Notes: generated by a model not told the origin, from the letters alone. A DNA stretch of 64,000 bases from Corynebacterium sanguinis (GCF_007641235.1 NZ_CP038157.1:1736001-1800000), one strand, 5' to 3'; shown: positions 8,882 through 19,805, counted from the stretch's first letter. Program-made: numbers and translations.

Positions 8882-9421
8882 ATGACTACAGCACAAGACC
8901 ATCTCATGGCCAGCTCGGCGCGCAGGCGAGAGTCGCATACAGTTATGCCCCCTGCGCAGCTCGATGAGCTTCTCGATCTTAGAAAGTTTCTCTCGATAAT
9001 CAGAGAGGATGCAGCACTGCTCGGACCGGATGGGCAAACAGTGCCCCTGCCTGAGGAGGTTTTTAACATCCTGAGCGAGGTGGTTGATGCTATGCAAGCG
9101 GGTAAAGCCATTACCGTGGCACCGGTTGATCAACTCCTCACCACTCAAGAGGCCGCAAACTTTCTGGGGATCAGCCGCCCTACGCTGGTCAAGCTTCTCG
9201 AAGACGGACAGATTCCCTATGAGAGGACATCAGGAGGCAGACACCGCAAAGTGCGTCTCGCAGACGTGCTCACCTATCAGGAGCGCACACAAGTGCAGCG
9301 TAGAAACTCGCTGCGAGCCCTTACCGCCGAGGCAGCGGCCCTGGGCTTATACGACGAGACTGCGGATTCCTACCGCGATGCTCTCGCGGAGGTCCGCAAA
9401 AAAGTCAACGAGGAGCTATAG
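8882..9421 (+). CDS. antitoxin with excisionase-type helix-turn-helix
   Basis: 179 residues. Residues 86-131 form an excisionase/MerR-like winged helix: LLTTQEAANFLGISRPTLVK is the helix-turn-helix and GGRHRKVRLADV the wing. The N-terminal 80 residues are a helical region without a recognised domain. The stop is 2 bases before the toxin start, the usual antitoxin-first arrangement. It is expected to bind its own promoter, possibly the inverted repeat just upstream, and to neutralise the PIN protein. GC content is clearly below that of the flanking housekeeping genes, which suggests acquisition as a cassette. Confidence 0.8.
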   Translation: MTTAQDHLMASSARRRESHTVMPPAQLDELLDLRKFLSIIREDAALLGPDGQTVPLPEEVFNILSEVVDAMQAGKAITVAPVDQLLTTQEAANFLGISRPTLVKLLEDGQIPYERTSGGRHRKVRLADVLTYQERTQVQRRNSLRALTAEAAALGLYDETADSYRDALAEVRKKVNEEL

Positions 9422-9423
9422 CG

Positions 9424-10002
9424 GTGGCGCGCTTCAGTGCGGTGCTTGATGCGTGCGCGATGGTTCCCATTTCTCAGGCCGACACTCTCTTGCGCTTAGC
9501 GGAATCCGGTCTCTACCGGCCGATCTGGAATTCCCTCATTCTCGAAGAAACCAGGAGAGCTTTGGAGAAAGTCCACCCGGATATGAAAGAGACTGGCGCG
9601 GCTCGCCGGCGGGTGAACGTGATGAACGAGGTATTTGTGGATGCCTGTGTTCGCGGCTGGGAACCTCTGGTTCAAGCCATTGATCTTCCGGATGAAAATG
9701 ACCGCCATGTTGTCGCCGCAGCGATTCTCGGCCGTGCTGACATCATCGTTACTGCGAACGTGAAAGATTTCCCCGAGAGGGAACTGAAGCGTTTTCAACT
9801 CTCGGTACAGACCCCCGACGAGTTCCTTCTCAATCAGCTGGACCTGAATGCGAGCCTAGTCATGGACGTCCTTCGAGGGCAGGCGGAGGACATGATTAAC
9901 CCGCCACGTACCGTGGAAGACATCATCTCCAGTCTGGAGAAGGCGGGAGCGAAAAATTTCGCGACGTATGCGCGCCGGCAGATTTGGCGCGCCTCCCCCT
10001 AA
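9424..10002 (+). CDS. PIN-domain ribonuclease toxin
   Basis: GTG start two bases after the antitoxin stop. 192 residues. PIN-domain acidic residues are in place: Asp9 (AVLDAC), Glu41/42 (LEETRRAL), Asp93 (DENDRHVVAAA) and Asp106/Asp115 (ADIIVTANVKDF), forming the Mg2+ site of a single-strand RNA nuclease. A helical C-terminal extension (about 135-192) goes beyond the minimal 130-residue PIN fold; it occurs in the larger PIN toxins paired with excisionase-type antitoxins. The target RNA is unknown. The last codons (cctccccctaa) form one arm of an imperfect inverted repeat. Confidence 0.85.
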   Translation: MARFSAVLDACAMVPISQADTLLRLAESGLYRPIWNSLILEETRRALEKVHPDMKETGAARRRVNVMNEVFVDACVRGWEPLVQAIDLPDENDRHVVAAAILGRADIIVTANVKDFPERELKRFQLSVQTPDEFLLNQLDLNASLVMDVLRGQAEDMINPPRTVEDIISSLEKAGAKNFATYARRQIWRASP

Positions 10003-10072
10003 AAACGGTGAGAGTTGCGGGGGTTCTAGGGGCTAATCGGAGCGGTTTCAGGCGTGTGACTTTAGGCGGAGG
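9992..10072. repeat. imperfect inverted repeat downstream of the toxin
   Basis: CCTCCCCCTAAA (9992-10003, the toxin's stop region) and TTTAGGCGGAGG (10061-10072) pair with one mismatch over 12 bases, 57 bases apart. The right arm repeats the sequence TTTAGGCGGA also found at 8804-8813, 1.26 kb away on the other side of the cassette. The geometry resembles the 8732-8814 pair. Confidence 0.6.
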
Positions 10073-10076
10073 GGCA

Positions 10077-10667
10077 GTGGCTAAGGTGGAGCCTGTGACA
10101 GCGCCCAACCTCCTGATCATCCCCGGATCCCCGGCGCTCGTGCGCGAGCTTTCCCCAGCGCACGGCCCTTCGCGCCGCCTTGCGGAAACCATCCGGCGCA
10201 CGGTTGCGGGCTACCCGCCGCGCCCAATCCACATCGTCGGCAGCCGGGACGAGCGCTGGTACACCGCGCACACCGGATCCTTCCGCGCGTGGGGAGCCCC
10301 GCAGGTCACGCTCAAGGGTGGCAACTACCTGCCGGAGCTCGTCGCCCGCTACGCGCTCGAGGATCTGGACGTTGCCGACTCACGCGAACACCTGCAGCCC
10401 ATTGACACCGATGCGCTGACGGTCGTTGTCGTTGACGGGCCAGCGGGTTTGACCGAGCGCGCCCCGCTCGCACTGGTGGAGGGAGCGCGCGAGGCGCACG
10501 AGGCGCTCGAGAGGTTCCTCGACGGCGGGGAGTTTCCGGGGTCGTTGGACGGGGTCGTCGAGAAGCAGCTGTGGCTTGAGCTTGCCGTGCTGGAGGCGGA
10601 AAAGCGCCTGTTGGATTCCGATGACTCGCTGGGCGTGGGCGCGTACGTGGCGGAGTGGAACGCGTGA
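10077..10667 (+). CDS. conserved hypothetical protein (Rv2728c-like)
   Basis: The GTG at 10077 is chosen because GGAGGGG lies 5 bases upstream; the frame is open further back to 9984 but that part overlaps the toxin gene. 196 residues. Motifs [16 protein letters not shown] and [19 protein letters not shown] are characteristic of the actinobacterial family that precedes miaA (Rv2728c). The family has been linked to class III extradiol dioxygenase folds, which I cannot confirm here. The stop overlaps the miaA start (GTGA), so the two are translated together. Confidence 0.8.
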   Translation: MAKVEPVTAPNLLIIPGSPALVRELSPAHGPSRRLAETIRRTVAGYPPRPIHIVGSRDERWYTAHTGSFRAWGAPQVTLKGGNYLPELVARYALEDLDVADSREHLQPIDTDALTVVVVDGPAGLTERAPLALVEGAREAHEALERFLDGGEFPGSLDGVVEKQLWLELAVLEAEKRLLDSDDSLGVGAYVAEWNA

Positions 10668-11566
10668 TCCGTCCCATCGCCGTCGTCGGCCCCACCGCCT
10701 CGGGCAAATCCGCCCTTGGTATCGCACTGGCGCAGGAACTCGGCGGGGAAGTGGTCAACGTCGACTCCATGCAGCTCTACCGGGGAATGGACATCGGCAC
10801 GGCGAAGCTCCCACCCGCTGAGCGCGGAGGCATCCCGCACCACCTGCTCGATATCTGGCCGGTGACCAAGACGGCCTCCGTCGCCGAGTACCAGTCCCTC
10901 GCGGTCGCCACGGTGGAGGACATCATGGCGCGCGGCAAGGTCCCCGTGCTCGTCGGCGGCTCGATGCTCTACGTGCAGTCGCTTATCGACGCCTGGGCGT
11001 TCCCCCCGACCGACCCCGCCGTCCGCGCGAAGTACGAGGCCCGGCTTGCCGAGATCGGAGTCGACGCACTGCACACAGAGCTTGCCCAGGTGGATCCGGC
11101 GGCGGCAGCGACCATCGAGGACAAGGACCCGCGGCGCACCGTGCGCGCGCTCGAGGTCATCGAGCTCACGGGCAAACCCTTCGCCGCCTCCCAGCCGCCG
11201 AAGGACGCCCCGCCGCGCTGGGGCACCCGCATCCTGGGGCTGCGCACAGATCCGGACTGGCTCAATCCCCGCATCGCACTGCGCGCGCAGCTGATGTTCG
11301 ACAACGGCTTTGTCGACGAGGTACGCGGGCTGGTCGGTGACGGTCTGGTCGCAGACTCCACCGCGGGCCGCGCCATCGGGTATGCGCAGGTGCTGGGCCT
11401 GCTGGCCGGGGAGATGGACGAGGCGGAGGCGCTGGAGAAGACGATCACCGGGACGCGGCGCTACGTGCGACGGCAGCGCTCCTGGTTCAACCGTGACCCC
11501 CGCATCACGTGGCTGGACGCGGCCGACGAGGCTGTGGTTGAAGCGGCGCTAGACTCGCTGGGGTGA
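10664..11566 (+). CDS. miaA: tRNA dimethylallyltransferase
   Basis: The GTG at 10664 overlaps the preceding stop as GTGA; a GTG three codons upstream is an alternative. 300 residues, normal for MiaA. P-loop [13 protein letters not shown] is at residues about 7-19, followed by [18 protein letters not shown] and the substrate motif [12 protein letters not shown]. MiaA transfers dimethylallyl from DMAPP to N6 of A37 in UNN-reading tRNAs; MiaB then methylthiolates the product. DMAPP comes from the MEP pathway, whose first enzyme (dxs) is also in this window. The stop overlaps the dapF start by 4 bases. Confidence 0.97.
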   Translation: MIRPIAVVGPTASGKSALGIALAQELGGEVVNVDSMQLYRGMDIGTAKLPPAERGGIPHHLLDIWPVTKTASVAEYQSLAVATVEDIMARGKVPVLVGGSMLYVQSLIDAWAFPPTDPAVRAKYEARLAEIGVDALHTELAQVDPAAAATIEDKDPRRTVRALEVIELTGKPFAASQPPKDAPPRWGTRILGLRTDPDWLNPRIALRAQLMFDNGFVDEVRGLVGDGLVADSTAGRAIGYAQVLGLLAGEMDEAEALEKTITGTRRYVRRQRSWFNRDPRITWLDAADEAVVEAALDSLG

Positions 11567-12363
11567 ATATCGAGTTTCTCAAAGGACACGGCACTGAGAA
11601 CGACTTCGTGGTCATTCCGGACCCGGCAGACGCCCTGACGTTGAGTGAAGCGGAGGTTGCCGCGCTGTGCGACCGCCGCGCCGGCATCGGCGGCGACGGT
11701 TTGCTACGTGTGGTCAATCGCGACGGGCGCTGGTTCATGGACTACCGCAACGCGGACGGCTCCATTGCCGAGATGTGCGGAAACGGGGTCCGCGTCTTCG
11801 CCCACGTGCTCGTCGCCGAGGGGTTGGTCACCCAGCGCGAATTCGACGTGGACACCCGCGCCGGTCTCAAACATATCGAGGTGCTGCAGGCAGACTCGAC
11901 GGACGCGACGGTCACGGTGGGCATGGGCCGCGTGGAGGTTACCGGCGTCTCGACTGCCCGCATGGGAAACTTCGACTTCGCCGGCCTCGGCGTCGACGTG
12001 GGCAACCCGCACCTGGCGGCGGTGATCCCCGGCCTCACCGCCGCGGAGCTGGAGGCGATGCAGTTTGCACAACCCGCCTTCGACCACTCCTTTTTCCCTG
12101 AGGGGGTCAATGTCGAGGTGCTCACCGAGCTAAACGACGGGCACGTCCATATGCGCGTGTGGGAGCGCGGAGTGGGAGAGACCCGCTCGTGCGGCACAGG
12201 AACTGTTGCTGCCGCCCGCGCCGCACTTGCCGACGCCGGGGTGGAAAACGGCACTGTCACCGTCAACGTTCCCGGCGGCGCCATCGAAGTGGAACTGAGC
12301 GACGGCGAAGCGCTGATGACGGGCCCGTCGAAGATTGTCGCGCGCGGGACGGTGCTTCTGTAA
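11563..12363 (+). CDS. dapF: diaminopimelate epimerase
   Basis: GTG start overlapping the miaA stop by 4 bases. 266 residues. DapF interconverts LL- and meso-diaminopimelate for lysine and peptidoglycan synthesis. The two catalytic cysteines are present: Cys72 (EMCGNGVR) and Cys210 ([10 protein letters not shown]). The N-terminal [13 protein letters not shown] motif is typical. It is the last gene of the co-directional miaA-dapF run and is followed 2 bases later by the end of a convergent gene. Confidence 0.97.
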   Translation: MNIEFLKGHGTENDFVVIPDPADALTLSEAEVAALCDRRAGIGGDGLLRVVNRDGRWFMDYRNADGSIAEMCGNGVRVFAHVLVAEGLVTQREFDVDTRAGLKHIEVLQADSTDATVTVGMGRVEVTGVSTARMGNFDFAGLGVDVGNPHLAAVIPGLTAAELEAMQFAQPAFDHSFFPEGVNVEVLTELNDGHVHMRVWERGVGETRSCGTGTVAAARAALADAGVENGTVTVNVPGGAIEVELSDGEALMTGPSKIVARGTVLL

Positions 12364-12365
12364 CG

Positions 12366-12881
12366 CTACCCAGGCCCGATCTCGCGGGCGGCGCGGCGCG
12401 CGTCCTGCCAGGAGGCGGCGAGGTTTTCCGCGCGCTCGTCGGCCACGGCGATGAGCCGTTCCAGCTGCGGCCGGTCGAGGTCGGTGCTTGCCAAAAGACC
12501 GTCGACACGCTGCAGGAAGCGGCGTGCCGCGTCCGCGCGCAGGTGGAAATCCTGGATCACGGGGTTGGTCGTACCCCGATCTGCTAGCGCGGGGACATGC
12601 AGGGTGCGATCGGCGATCGCCTCGGCGGACATGCCGGTGAGGAGGTCGTCGTATAGCGCGAGCGTCTCCGCGATGTCGTCGCGCGCGATTGCCAGCGAGG
12701 CGCGCAGCGACGCCACCTCGGGAGTGGTGTCGTAGCGCTGCATGAGCACGATGAGTGCCCCGAGGATTGCGAGCGCGAGGAGCAGCCCGGCCACCTTGAG
12801 CCACAGCACCAGCAGCGCGAAGGCGGCGATGAGCAGACCCATCCCGATCGCCTGCCAGAAATCCCGTCGCGCTGATGACAT
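12366..12881 (-). CDS. membrane protein of unknown function
   Basis: 171 residues. Two adjacent hydrophobic helices (about 11-28 and 30-47: IGMGLLIAAFALLVLWL and AGLLLALAILGALIVLM) anchor a cytoplasmic or external helical domain rich in Ala, Arg and Asp. No known motif. It lies 21 bases downstream of the Cys-rich protein gene on the same strand, so the two are probably one operon. It converges on dapF with a 2-base gap. Confidence 0.7.
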   Translation of the reverse strand: MSSARRDFWQAIGMGLLIAAFALLVLWLKVAGLLLALAILGALIVLMQRYDTTPEVASLRASLAIARDDIAETLALYDDLLTGMSAEAIADRTLHVPALADRGTTNPVIQDFHLRADAARRFLQRVDGLLASTDLDRPQLERLIAVADERAENLAASWQDARRAAREIGPG

Positions 12882-12902
12882 GGGTTGCCCCCCGATAAAC
12901 CT

Positions 12903-13655
12903 CTAATGCCCGCCGCAGCCGCAGGAGTCGCCGCACCCGCCGCAGCCTCCGCCGGCCGGGGTCGGGATGGTGCCCACCAACACCGCGGTGCCCGCGATGA
13001 TGTTGTTGCGCTGGGGCAGCTCACCGTCGGGCAGGCACACCTCAAACGGGAAGGCGCCGTCGACTGAAACGTGGATGAAGCGCTCACCGGTGAGCTCGCT
13101 GACGCGGTACTCGGCCTCGAGGACGCGGGCCGCCAGGCGCGCCGCGGCATCCGGGGCGGACGCGGCTGTCGAGGCGACGGCCTCGGCGCCGGGGGAGAGG
13201 ATCTCGCCCACGATGTCACCAGGATTGGCGGCGTGGAAGGCGTCCACGTCCGCAAAGACCTCAAAATCGAGCCCCAGTGCGGTGACGGCGAGCTCCTGCC
13301 AGGTCAGGGTGGGGGCGTCGACAAGCAGCGGCCCCTGGGCCAAGTTGACAGTGACCGAGGCGATGTTGCTGCCGTGCGGGTCGACGATGTCGGCGAGCGC
13401 GACGACATCGTTGAGCATGGTCACGTGCGTGAAGGTGCGGGTGTCGGCGGCGAACCCGGCGAACGTGGCGAACGGCTCGACGGCGAGGATGTTCAGCTGC
13501 GCGCCCGATGCGTCGGAGTATTGGATCAACTGACCACCCCGGACCTCGCCCGTGACCTGTAAACGGCCGGATGCGATCGCGGCCTCCACGGCATCCTGCC
13601 ACTGGGCAAATCCCAAGCCGATGCTGGACAAATCCCGGGTCTTCGTATCGCTCAT
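12903..13655 (-). CDS. corynebacterial protein with Cys/Gly-rich C-terminal tail
   Basis: 250 residues, no signal peptide. The body has alternating beta-like segments without a recognised domain. After residue about 232 comes GGGCGGCGDSCGCGGH: five cysteines and a terminal histidine in 16 residues, which would bind a metal ion well. Tails of this kind occur in metal-handling and maturation proteins, but no function can be assigned. The start is an ATG at 13655; no alternative is clearly better. It is read together with the membrane protein gene downstream. Confidence 0.7.
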   Translation of the reverse strand: MSDTKTRDLSSIGLGFAQWQDAVEAAIASGRLQVTGEVRGGQLIQYSDASGAQLNILAVEPFATFAGFAADTRTFTHVTMLNDVVALADIVDPHGSNIASVTVNLAQGPLLVDAPTLTWQELAVTALGLDFEVFADVDAFHAANPGDIVGEILSPGAEAVASTAASAPDAAARLAARVLEAEYRVSELTGERFIHVSVDGAFPFEVCLPDGELPQRNNIIAGTAVLVGTIPTPAGGGCGGCGDSCGCGGH

Positions 13656-13813
13656 AGTGGCACATACTACCCCGCGGGTTCATTCCGGTTTGTGCGGTGG
13701 GCTCACCGGGGTGCGCTGACAGCACCACAGGCCCGGCGCCGGGAAGAAATCCGGGGCGCGCGGCGTTAGATAATGCACACCTGACAAGCAGAACCCGTTA
13801 AACTAAGGACTCA

Positions 13814-15319
<1,506 letters not shown>

Positions 15320-15343
15320 CCCGAGCGACAACAATGTTCATCC

Positions 15344-16624
15344 GTGACTTCTACATTCGGATGGACCCTTCACGGCGACGGTCGCCACATTCAACCCGGC
15401 GAGGTCGTCGCCCCTGATGAGAGGCTGACTTGGCCGCGCACCGCGGCCATCGGCGCGCAGCACGTCGTCGCCATGTTCGGTGCGACCCTGCTGGTCCCAA
15501 CCCTCACGGGTTTTCCCGTGAATACGACGTTGCTGTTCTCGGGACTCGGCACGATCATCTTCCTGCTGATTACCCGCAACAAGCTGCCGAGCTACCTCGG
15601 ATCGTCGTTTGCCTTCATCGCGCCGCTGGCGGCCTCGCAGCAGTACGGCGTCGGCGCGCAGCTCGGCGGTGTGGTGGTCACGGGCCTCGCGCTGATTGCG
15701 GTGGGCGCGCTCGTGCAGGCGGCGGGAACGAGGCTTATCGACGCCGTCATGCCGCCCGTGGTCACCGGCGCCATCGTTGCGCTGATCGGATTCAACCTGG
15801 CTCCGGTAGCGGTGGGCAACTTCCAGGAGCAGCCGCTGGTCGGCGCGGTTACGCTGGCAACGATCCTGGTTGTGGCCGTCGCCACCCGCGACATGGCCTC
15901 GCGCCTGTCGATCCTGATCGGCGTCATCGTGGGGTGGTTCACCGCCTGGGTGAGCAAGGGGGTTAGCCCCGAGGCGCTGGGCGCGGTCGCCGCCGCCGAT
16001 TGGGTGGGCGTGCCGCGTTTCCACTCGCCTGAGTTTCACCTCTCTGCTGTCCTGGTGACCTTGCCGGTGCTGGTGGTCCTCATCGCCGAAAACGTCGGCC
16101 ACGTCAAAGCAGTCGGCGAGATGACCGGCCGCGACCTGGACGCCTACCAGGGCCGCGCTCTCATCGGCGACGGCTTATCGACGACCCTCGCCGGAGGTTT
16201 CGGCGGCTCGGGCACGACAACCTACGCCGAGAACATCGGGGTGATGGCCGCGACCAAGGTGTACTCCACGGCCGCGTACTGGGTGGCTGCGGTGGTCGCG
16301 ATTGCGCTGGCGTTCATCCCGAAGTTCGGCGCGATCGTCGGCACACTCCCGGTCGGGGTGCTGGGCGGTGCCACCCTCGTGCTCTACGGGTTGATCGGCA
16401 TGCTCGGCGTGCGCATCTGGCAGGACAACCGGGTGGACTTTAACAACCCAGTCAACCTGATGACCGCCGCGGTGGCCCTCATCGTCGGCATCGGCGATCT
16501 TTCGCTCACGCTCGGCCCGGTGGAGCTCAAGGGCATTGCACTGGGCTCAGTCGGGATCATCGTTGCCTACCCGATCATGAAAAAGGCCTTCGCCACGCTG
16601 GGCGAAGGCACGTACAACACCTAG
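15344..16624 (+). CDS. uraA: uracil/xanthine permease, NCS2 family
   Basis: GTG start, 24 bases after hflX. 426 residues with 12-14 hydrophobic segments starting near residue 35. NCS2 features are visible: SSFAFIAPL in TM3, the TM8 acidic residue in VVLIAENVGHVKAV, and GGFGGSGTTTYAENIGVMAATKVYS around TM10. It is most similar in pattern to uracil:proton symporters (UraA), although the substrate cannot be separated from xanthine by eye. It converges on the PTS operon. Confidence 0.9.
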   Translation: MTSTFGWTLHGDGRHIQPGEVVAPDERLTWPRTAAIGAQHVVAMFGATLLVPTLTGFPVNTTLLFSGLGTIIFLLITRNKLPSYLGSSFAFIAPLAASQQYGVGAQLGGVVVTGLALIAVGALVQAAGTRLIDAVMPPVVTGAIVALIGFNLAPVAVGNFQEQPLVGAVTLATILVVAVATRDMASRLSILIGVIVGWFTAWVSKGVSPEALGAVAAADWVGVPRFHSPEFHLSAVLVTLPVLVVLIAENVGHVKAVGEMTGRDLDAYQGRALIGDGLSTTLAGGFGGSGTTTYAENIGVMAATKVYSTAAYWVAAVVAIALAFIPKFGAIVGTLPVGVLGGATLVLYGLIGMLGVRIWQDNRVDFNNPVNLMTAAVALIVGIGDLSLTLGPVELKGIALGSVGIIVAYPIMKKAFATLGEGTYNT

Positions 16625-16647
16625 GCTGCCGCCCGTCTATTCCCCGC

Positions 16648-16917
16648 CTAAGCTTCGTCGAGGTTCTGCTGGATAAGCGCCGCGATCTTGTCTACGGCCT
16701 CGGCGTTGTCGGAAGTCACGGTCACCTCGTCGCCGAATTCCGCACCCATGGCCATGATCATGAGAGAGGATGCGGCATCCGTCTCGTCGTCCTCGTCGCC
16801 GCCCGCCAGGGTGAGCACGATTTCGTCGTCGTACTCGCCAGCGGCATCCGCGATGACGGTTGCCGGGCGTGCGTGCAGGCCCACGGTGGAGCCGACCTTT
16901 ACTGTCTTAGAAGCCAT
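16648..16917 (-). CDS. ptsH: phosphocarrier protein HPr
   Basis: The ATG at 16917 is chosen: it has GAAAGGA 6 bases upstream and puts the phosphorylated histidine at position 15 (VGLHARPAT), as in all HPr proteins. 89 residues. HPr passes phosphate from enzyme I to the EIIA domain of sugar permeases. It is the last gene of the fructose operon, 32 bases after fruA. No ptsI is in the window. Confidence 0.95.
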   Translation of the reverse strand: MASKTVKVGSTVGLHARPATVIADAAGEYDDEIVLTLAGGDEDDETDAASSLMIMAMGAEFGDEVTVTSDNAEAVDKIAALIQQNLDEA

Positions 16918-16949
16918 GTGAAAATCCTTTCGTTGAGTTGGTCTCAATT

Positions 16950-18821
16950 CTACGTGGAAACTTTCCGGCGCCCGAGAGCTGCCTGCTTAGCGACGACCAC
17001 AGCCAACGCACCCACCGCAACGCCCGAAGCTAATGCCACGCACACGCCCCACCACGGGCTAAAAGCAAAGATGACGAAGATCCCGCCGTGCGGCGCGCTC
17101 ACCCCCGTGCCAAGCGCCATGGACACCGCTCCCGCGGTTGCCCCGCCGAGCATTAGTGGTGTGATGACGCGCGCGGGATCGGCGGCCGCAAACGGGATGG
17201 CGCCCTCGGTGACAAACGCCAGGCCGGGCAGCCAGATGGTTCGCCCGGCGGCGCGCTCCGCCGGGGTAAACGCGCTGGCGCGCAGCAGCGTCGCCAGCGA
17301 CAGGGCCAGCGGCGGCACCATCCCGGAGACCATGACCGCGGCCATGATGACGTAGCTGGCCTGGGTGCCCGCGGTCAGCCCCGCCGCCCCGAAGGCGTAA
17401 GCGACCTTGTTCACCGGCCCGCCAAGGTCGACACACATCATCGCGCCGACGACCACCCCGAGCAGGATCGCCGAGGTGCTTCCCATCTCGCCGAGCCAGC
17501 CCTGAACCGCCGCCGAGAGGGCGGCGAGCGGGCGGCCGATAACGCCGACCATCAGGAATAGCACCGCGAGCGTTGCCACCAGCGGGCTGACCACAGTGGT
17601 TTTCAACGACTCCAGGGCACGCGCGTTGATCCCGCGGATCCACAGCGCGACCCCGCCCGCGACGATGCCGGTGACCACCGCGCCGAGAGAACCCGCGCCG
17701 AGCATGACCGAGACCGCGCCGCCGATGAACCCAGGCGCGATGCCCGCGCGGCCGGCGAGCGCGAATCCGATGTAGCCGGAAAGGGCGGATACGGCCAGGT
17801 TTATTCCTGCTTGCCCGGTGACTATTAGCACCGCCGCGAGGTAGGGCAGCCAGCCGGAGCGATCGAGACCCCCGTGCGGGTCAGCGAGGGAGAAGCCGCG
17901 GGCGACCTCGGCCCAGACGTCCGTGCCGCCGATCAGCGTGCCCAGCGCGAGCAGGAGCCCGCTGGCGGCGAGGAAGGGCACCATGAAGGAAACCCCTGTC
18001 ATCACGGCGCGGTAGATGCGCGCGGGTGTGCTGGGCTCGGTGGAGGTTTCGGTGGCGTTGAGGGCGGCGTCGATAAGCTGCGCGGGCTCGTTGATTGCGC
18101 GGCGCACGGGCACGTCGACGAGCGGCTTGCCCTCGAATCGCTCGGCGCCGCGTACCGCGACGTCGTGGGCGAGGATCACGGCGTCGGCGCCGCGTATGAA
18201 GTCGGGGTCGAGCGGTTGGGTGCCGGTGGCGCCCTGGGCCTCGACGCGCAGCTCGACGTCGTCACGCGATGCGGCGGCGCGGGTGAGCGCGTCAGCGGCC
18301 ATGTACGTGTGCGCCACACCGGTGGGGCACGCCGTGACAACCGCGATGCGTCGGCGCTTCTTCTTGTGGTTGAGCTGCGCGGCAATGGCCTCGACAGCGG
18401 CCTGCGGGTCAGTGGCCGCGCGCAGCTTCTCGACGAACTGCTCACGCACCAGCGCCCGGGCGAGCGTCGACAGGATTGACAGGTGCGCCTTGCTACCGTC
18501 CGCGGGGGCGGCGATGAGGAACACGAGGTCGGCGGGGCCGTCGGGGCCGGAGAAGTCGACCGGGTGGCGAAGCCGCGCGAAGGCGAGCGTGGGCACGCTC
18601 ACGGCGGACGAGCGGGCGTGCGGGATGGCGATGCGCCCCGCCACGCCCGTCGGGGCCTTACCTTCGCGCGCGGTGACGTCGGCGATGAGCTGCGCGGAGT
18701 CGTTGGTGCGGCCGGCGGATTCGACCAGGCCCGCGAGGTGCGCGATGACCTCGCGGGGGTGCCCGCCGGCGTCGACGTCGAGGGCGACGAGCTCGAGCCT
18801 GATGAGGTCCGGACTATCCAC
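16950..18821 (-). CDS. fruA: fructose-specific PTS enzyme IIABC
   Basis: 623 residues in the order EIIA (1-150), EIIB (155-255), EIIC (270-610). The phosphorylated residues are His68 (RIAIPHARSSAV) and Cys165 (VVTACPTGVAHTYMAAD). The EIIC part has about nine hydrophobic helices. It imports fructose as fructose 1-phosphate. It starts 3 bases after the fruK stop and so is translated with it. It corresponds to ptsF of C. glutamicum. Confidence 0.95.
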   Translation of the reverse strand: MDSPDLIRLELVALDVDAGGHPREVIAHLAGLVESAGRTNDSAQLIADVTAREGKAPTGVAGRIAIPHARSSAVSVPTLAFARLRHPVDFSGPDGPADLVFLIAAPADGSKAHLSILSTLARALVREQFVEKLRAATDPQAAVEAIAAQLNHKKKRRRIAVVTACPTGVAHTYMAADALTRAAASRDDVELRVEAQGATGTQPLDPDFIRGADAVILAHDVAVRGAERFEGKPLVDVPVRRAINEPAQLIDAALNATETSTEPSTPARIYRAVMTGVSFMVPFLAASGLLLALGTLIGGTDVWAEVARGFSLADPHGGLDRSGWLPYLAAVLIVTGQAGINLAVSALSGYIGFALAGRAGIAPGFIGGAVSVMLGAGSLGAVVTGIVAGGVALWIRGINARALESLKTTVVSPLVATLAVLFLMVGVIGRPLAALSAAVQGWLGEMGSTSAILLGVVVGAMMCVDLGGPVNKVAYAFGAAGLTAGTQASYVIMAAVMVSGMVPPLALSLATLLRASAFTPAERAAGRTIWLPGLAFVTEGAIPFAAADPARVITPLMLGGATAGAVSMALGTGVSAPHGGIFVIFAFSPWWGVCVALASGVAVGALAVVVAKQAALGRRKVST

Positions 18822-18824
18822 CGG

Positions 18825-19805
18825 CTACCTCGGCTCCGTCTCAAGTGCAACCACGTGGGTATTGACCGTGTCCACCTCGTCGGGAGAGGGGATGCCGGTG
18901 CCCGGTTTCGCGGCCGCGGCCGAGCCGTAGGCCACGCCCCGGCGCAGGCACTCGCAGGGGTCGGCGCCCTCGACGCGGGCCATGATGTAGCCGGCCAGCG
19001 CACTATCGCCCGCGCCAACCGTCGAGCGGGTCGTCATCGGGGGAGCGGTGGCCGCCCACGCGCCCGTGGCCGTGACCAGGCACGCCCCGGCCGAGCCGAG
19101 GGTGACCAGCACCTCTTTCACGCCGTCGCTGATCAGCTTGCGAGCGTGGACGACGATGCTGCGGTAGTCGCCCGACGCGGCCTGGCGCTCCAAGGCGTCA
19201 CCGTCGGCGCCGGTGAGCTGGGCGAGCTCGAACGCGTTGGGTTTGATCACATCCGGTTTGGCGTCTGCCAGATTCTTCCCGAGCTCCGCCAGCGGCGCGT
19301 CGGAGGTGTCGATGGCGACAACGGCGCCCGGGCAGGCCATGCGCACGGCCTGGGCGAGCGTGGCGTACCACGACGGCGGCGCGCCCGGGGGCAGGGAGCC
19401 GGCCATGACGACGGCGTCGGCGCGGGTTTCGGCGACGGTGGAGATGAGGACGTCAGTGATGCGGGTGACGTCGTCGTCACGCAAAAGCGGGCCCGTTTCG
19501 TTGACCTTGGTGGTGGAGCCGTCGCGCTCGGTGAGCGTGGTGTTCGTGCGGATCGCGCCGGAAATCGGGATGCCCTTCAGCGGGATGCCAGCGTTGCGGC
19601 AAATGAGGGTGAACGGGTCGCTCGGCCCGCAGGGGGCGATGGCGAGGGTGTCGCGGCCCGCGTTGGTGCAGGCGTGGGAGACGTTGATTCCCTTGCCGCC
19701 GGCTTCTCTATGCGCGGTGATGGTGCGGTTGACGCCGCCGCGTTCGAGGGAGTCGAGCTCGAGAGTGGCATCGATACTTGGGTTGGGCGTGAATGTGATG
19801 ATCAC
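18825..19805 (-). CDS. fruK: 1-phosphofructokinase
   Basis: 326 residues of the PfkB/ribokinase family. It opens MIITFTPNPSIDATLEL, and the GGKGINVSHACTNAG motif and the C-terminal GAGDSALAGYIMA motif carry the sugar- and ATP-site residues, with Asp of GAGD as catalytic base. It converts fructose 1-phosphate from FruA to fructose 1,6-bisphosphate. The 86 bases between it and the regulator gene may hold an internal promoter or operator. Confidence 0.95.
   Translation of the reverse strand: MIITFTPNPSIDATLELDSLERGGVNRTITAHREAGGKGINVSHACTNAGRDTLAIAPCGPSDPFTLICRNAGIPLKGIPISGAIRTNTTLTERDGSTTKVNETGPLLRDDDVTRITDVLISTVAETRADAVVMAGSLPPGAPPSWYATLAQAVRMACPGAVVAIDTSDAPLAELGKNLADAKPDVIKPNAFELAQLTGADGDALERQAASGDYRSIVVHARKLISDGVKEVLVTLGSAGACLVTATGAWAATAPPMTTRSTVGAGDSALAGYIMARVEGADPCECLRRGVAYGSAAAAKPGTGIPSPDEVDTVNTHVVALETEPR

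Noticed and set aside
16588..16611. Terminator inside the end of the permease gene (GCCTTCGCC/GGCGAAGGC)
   Set aside because: It lies within the coding sequence and is not followed by a T run.
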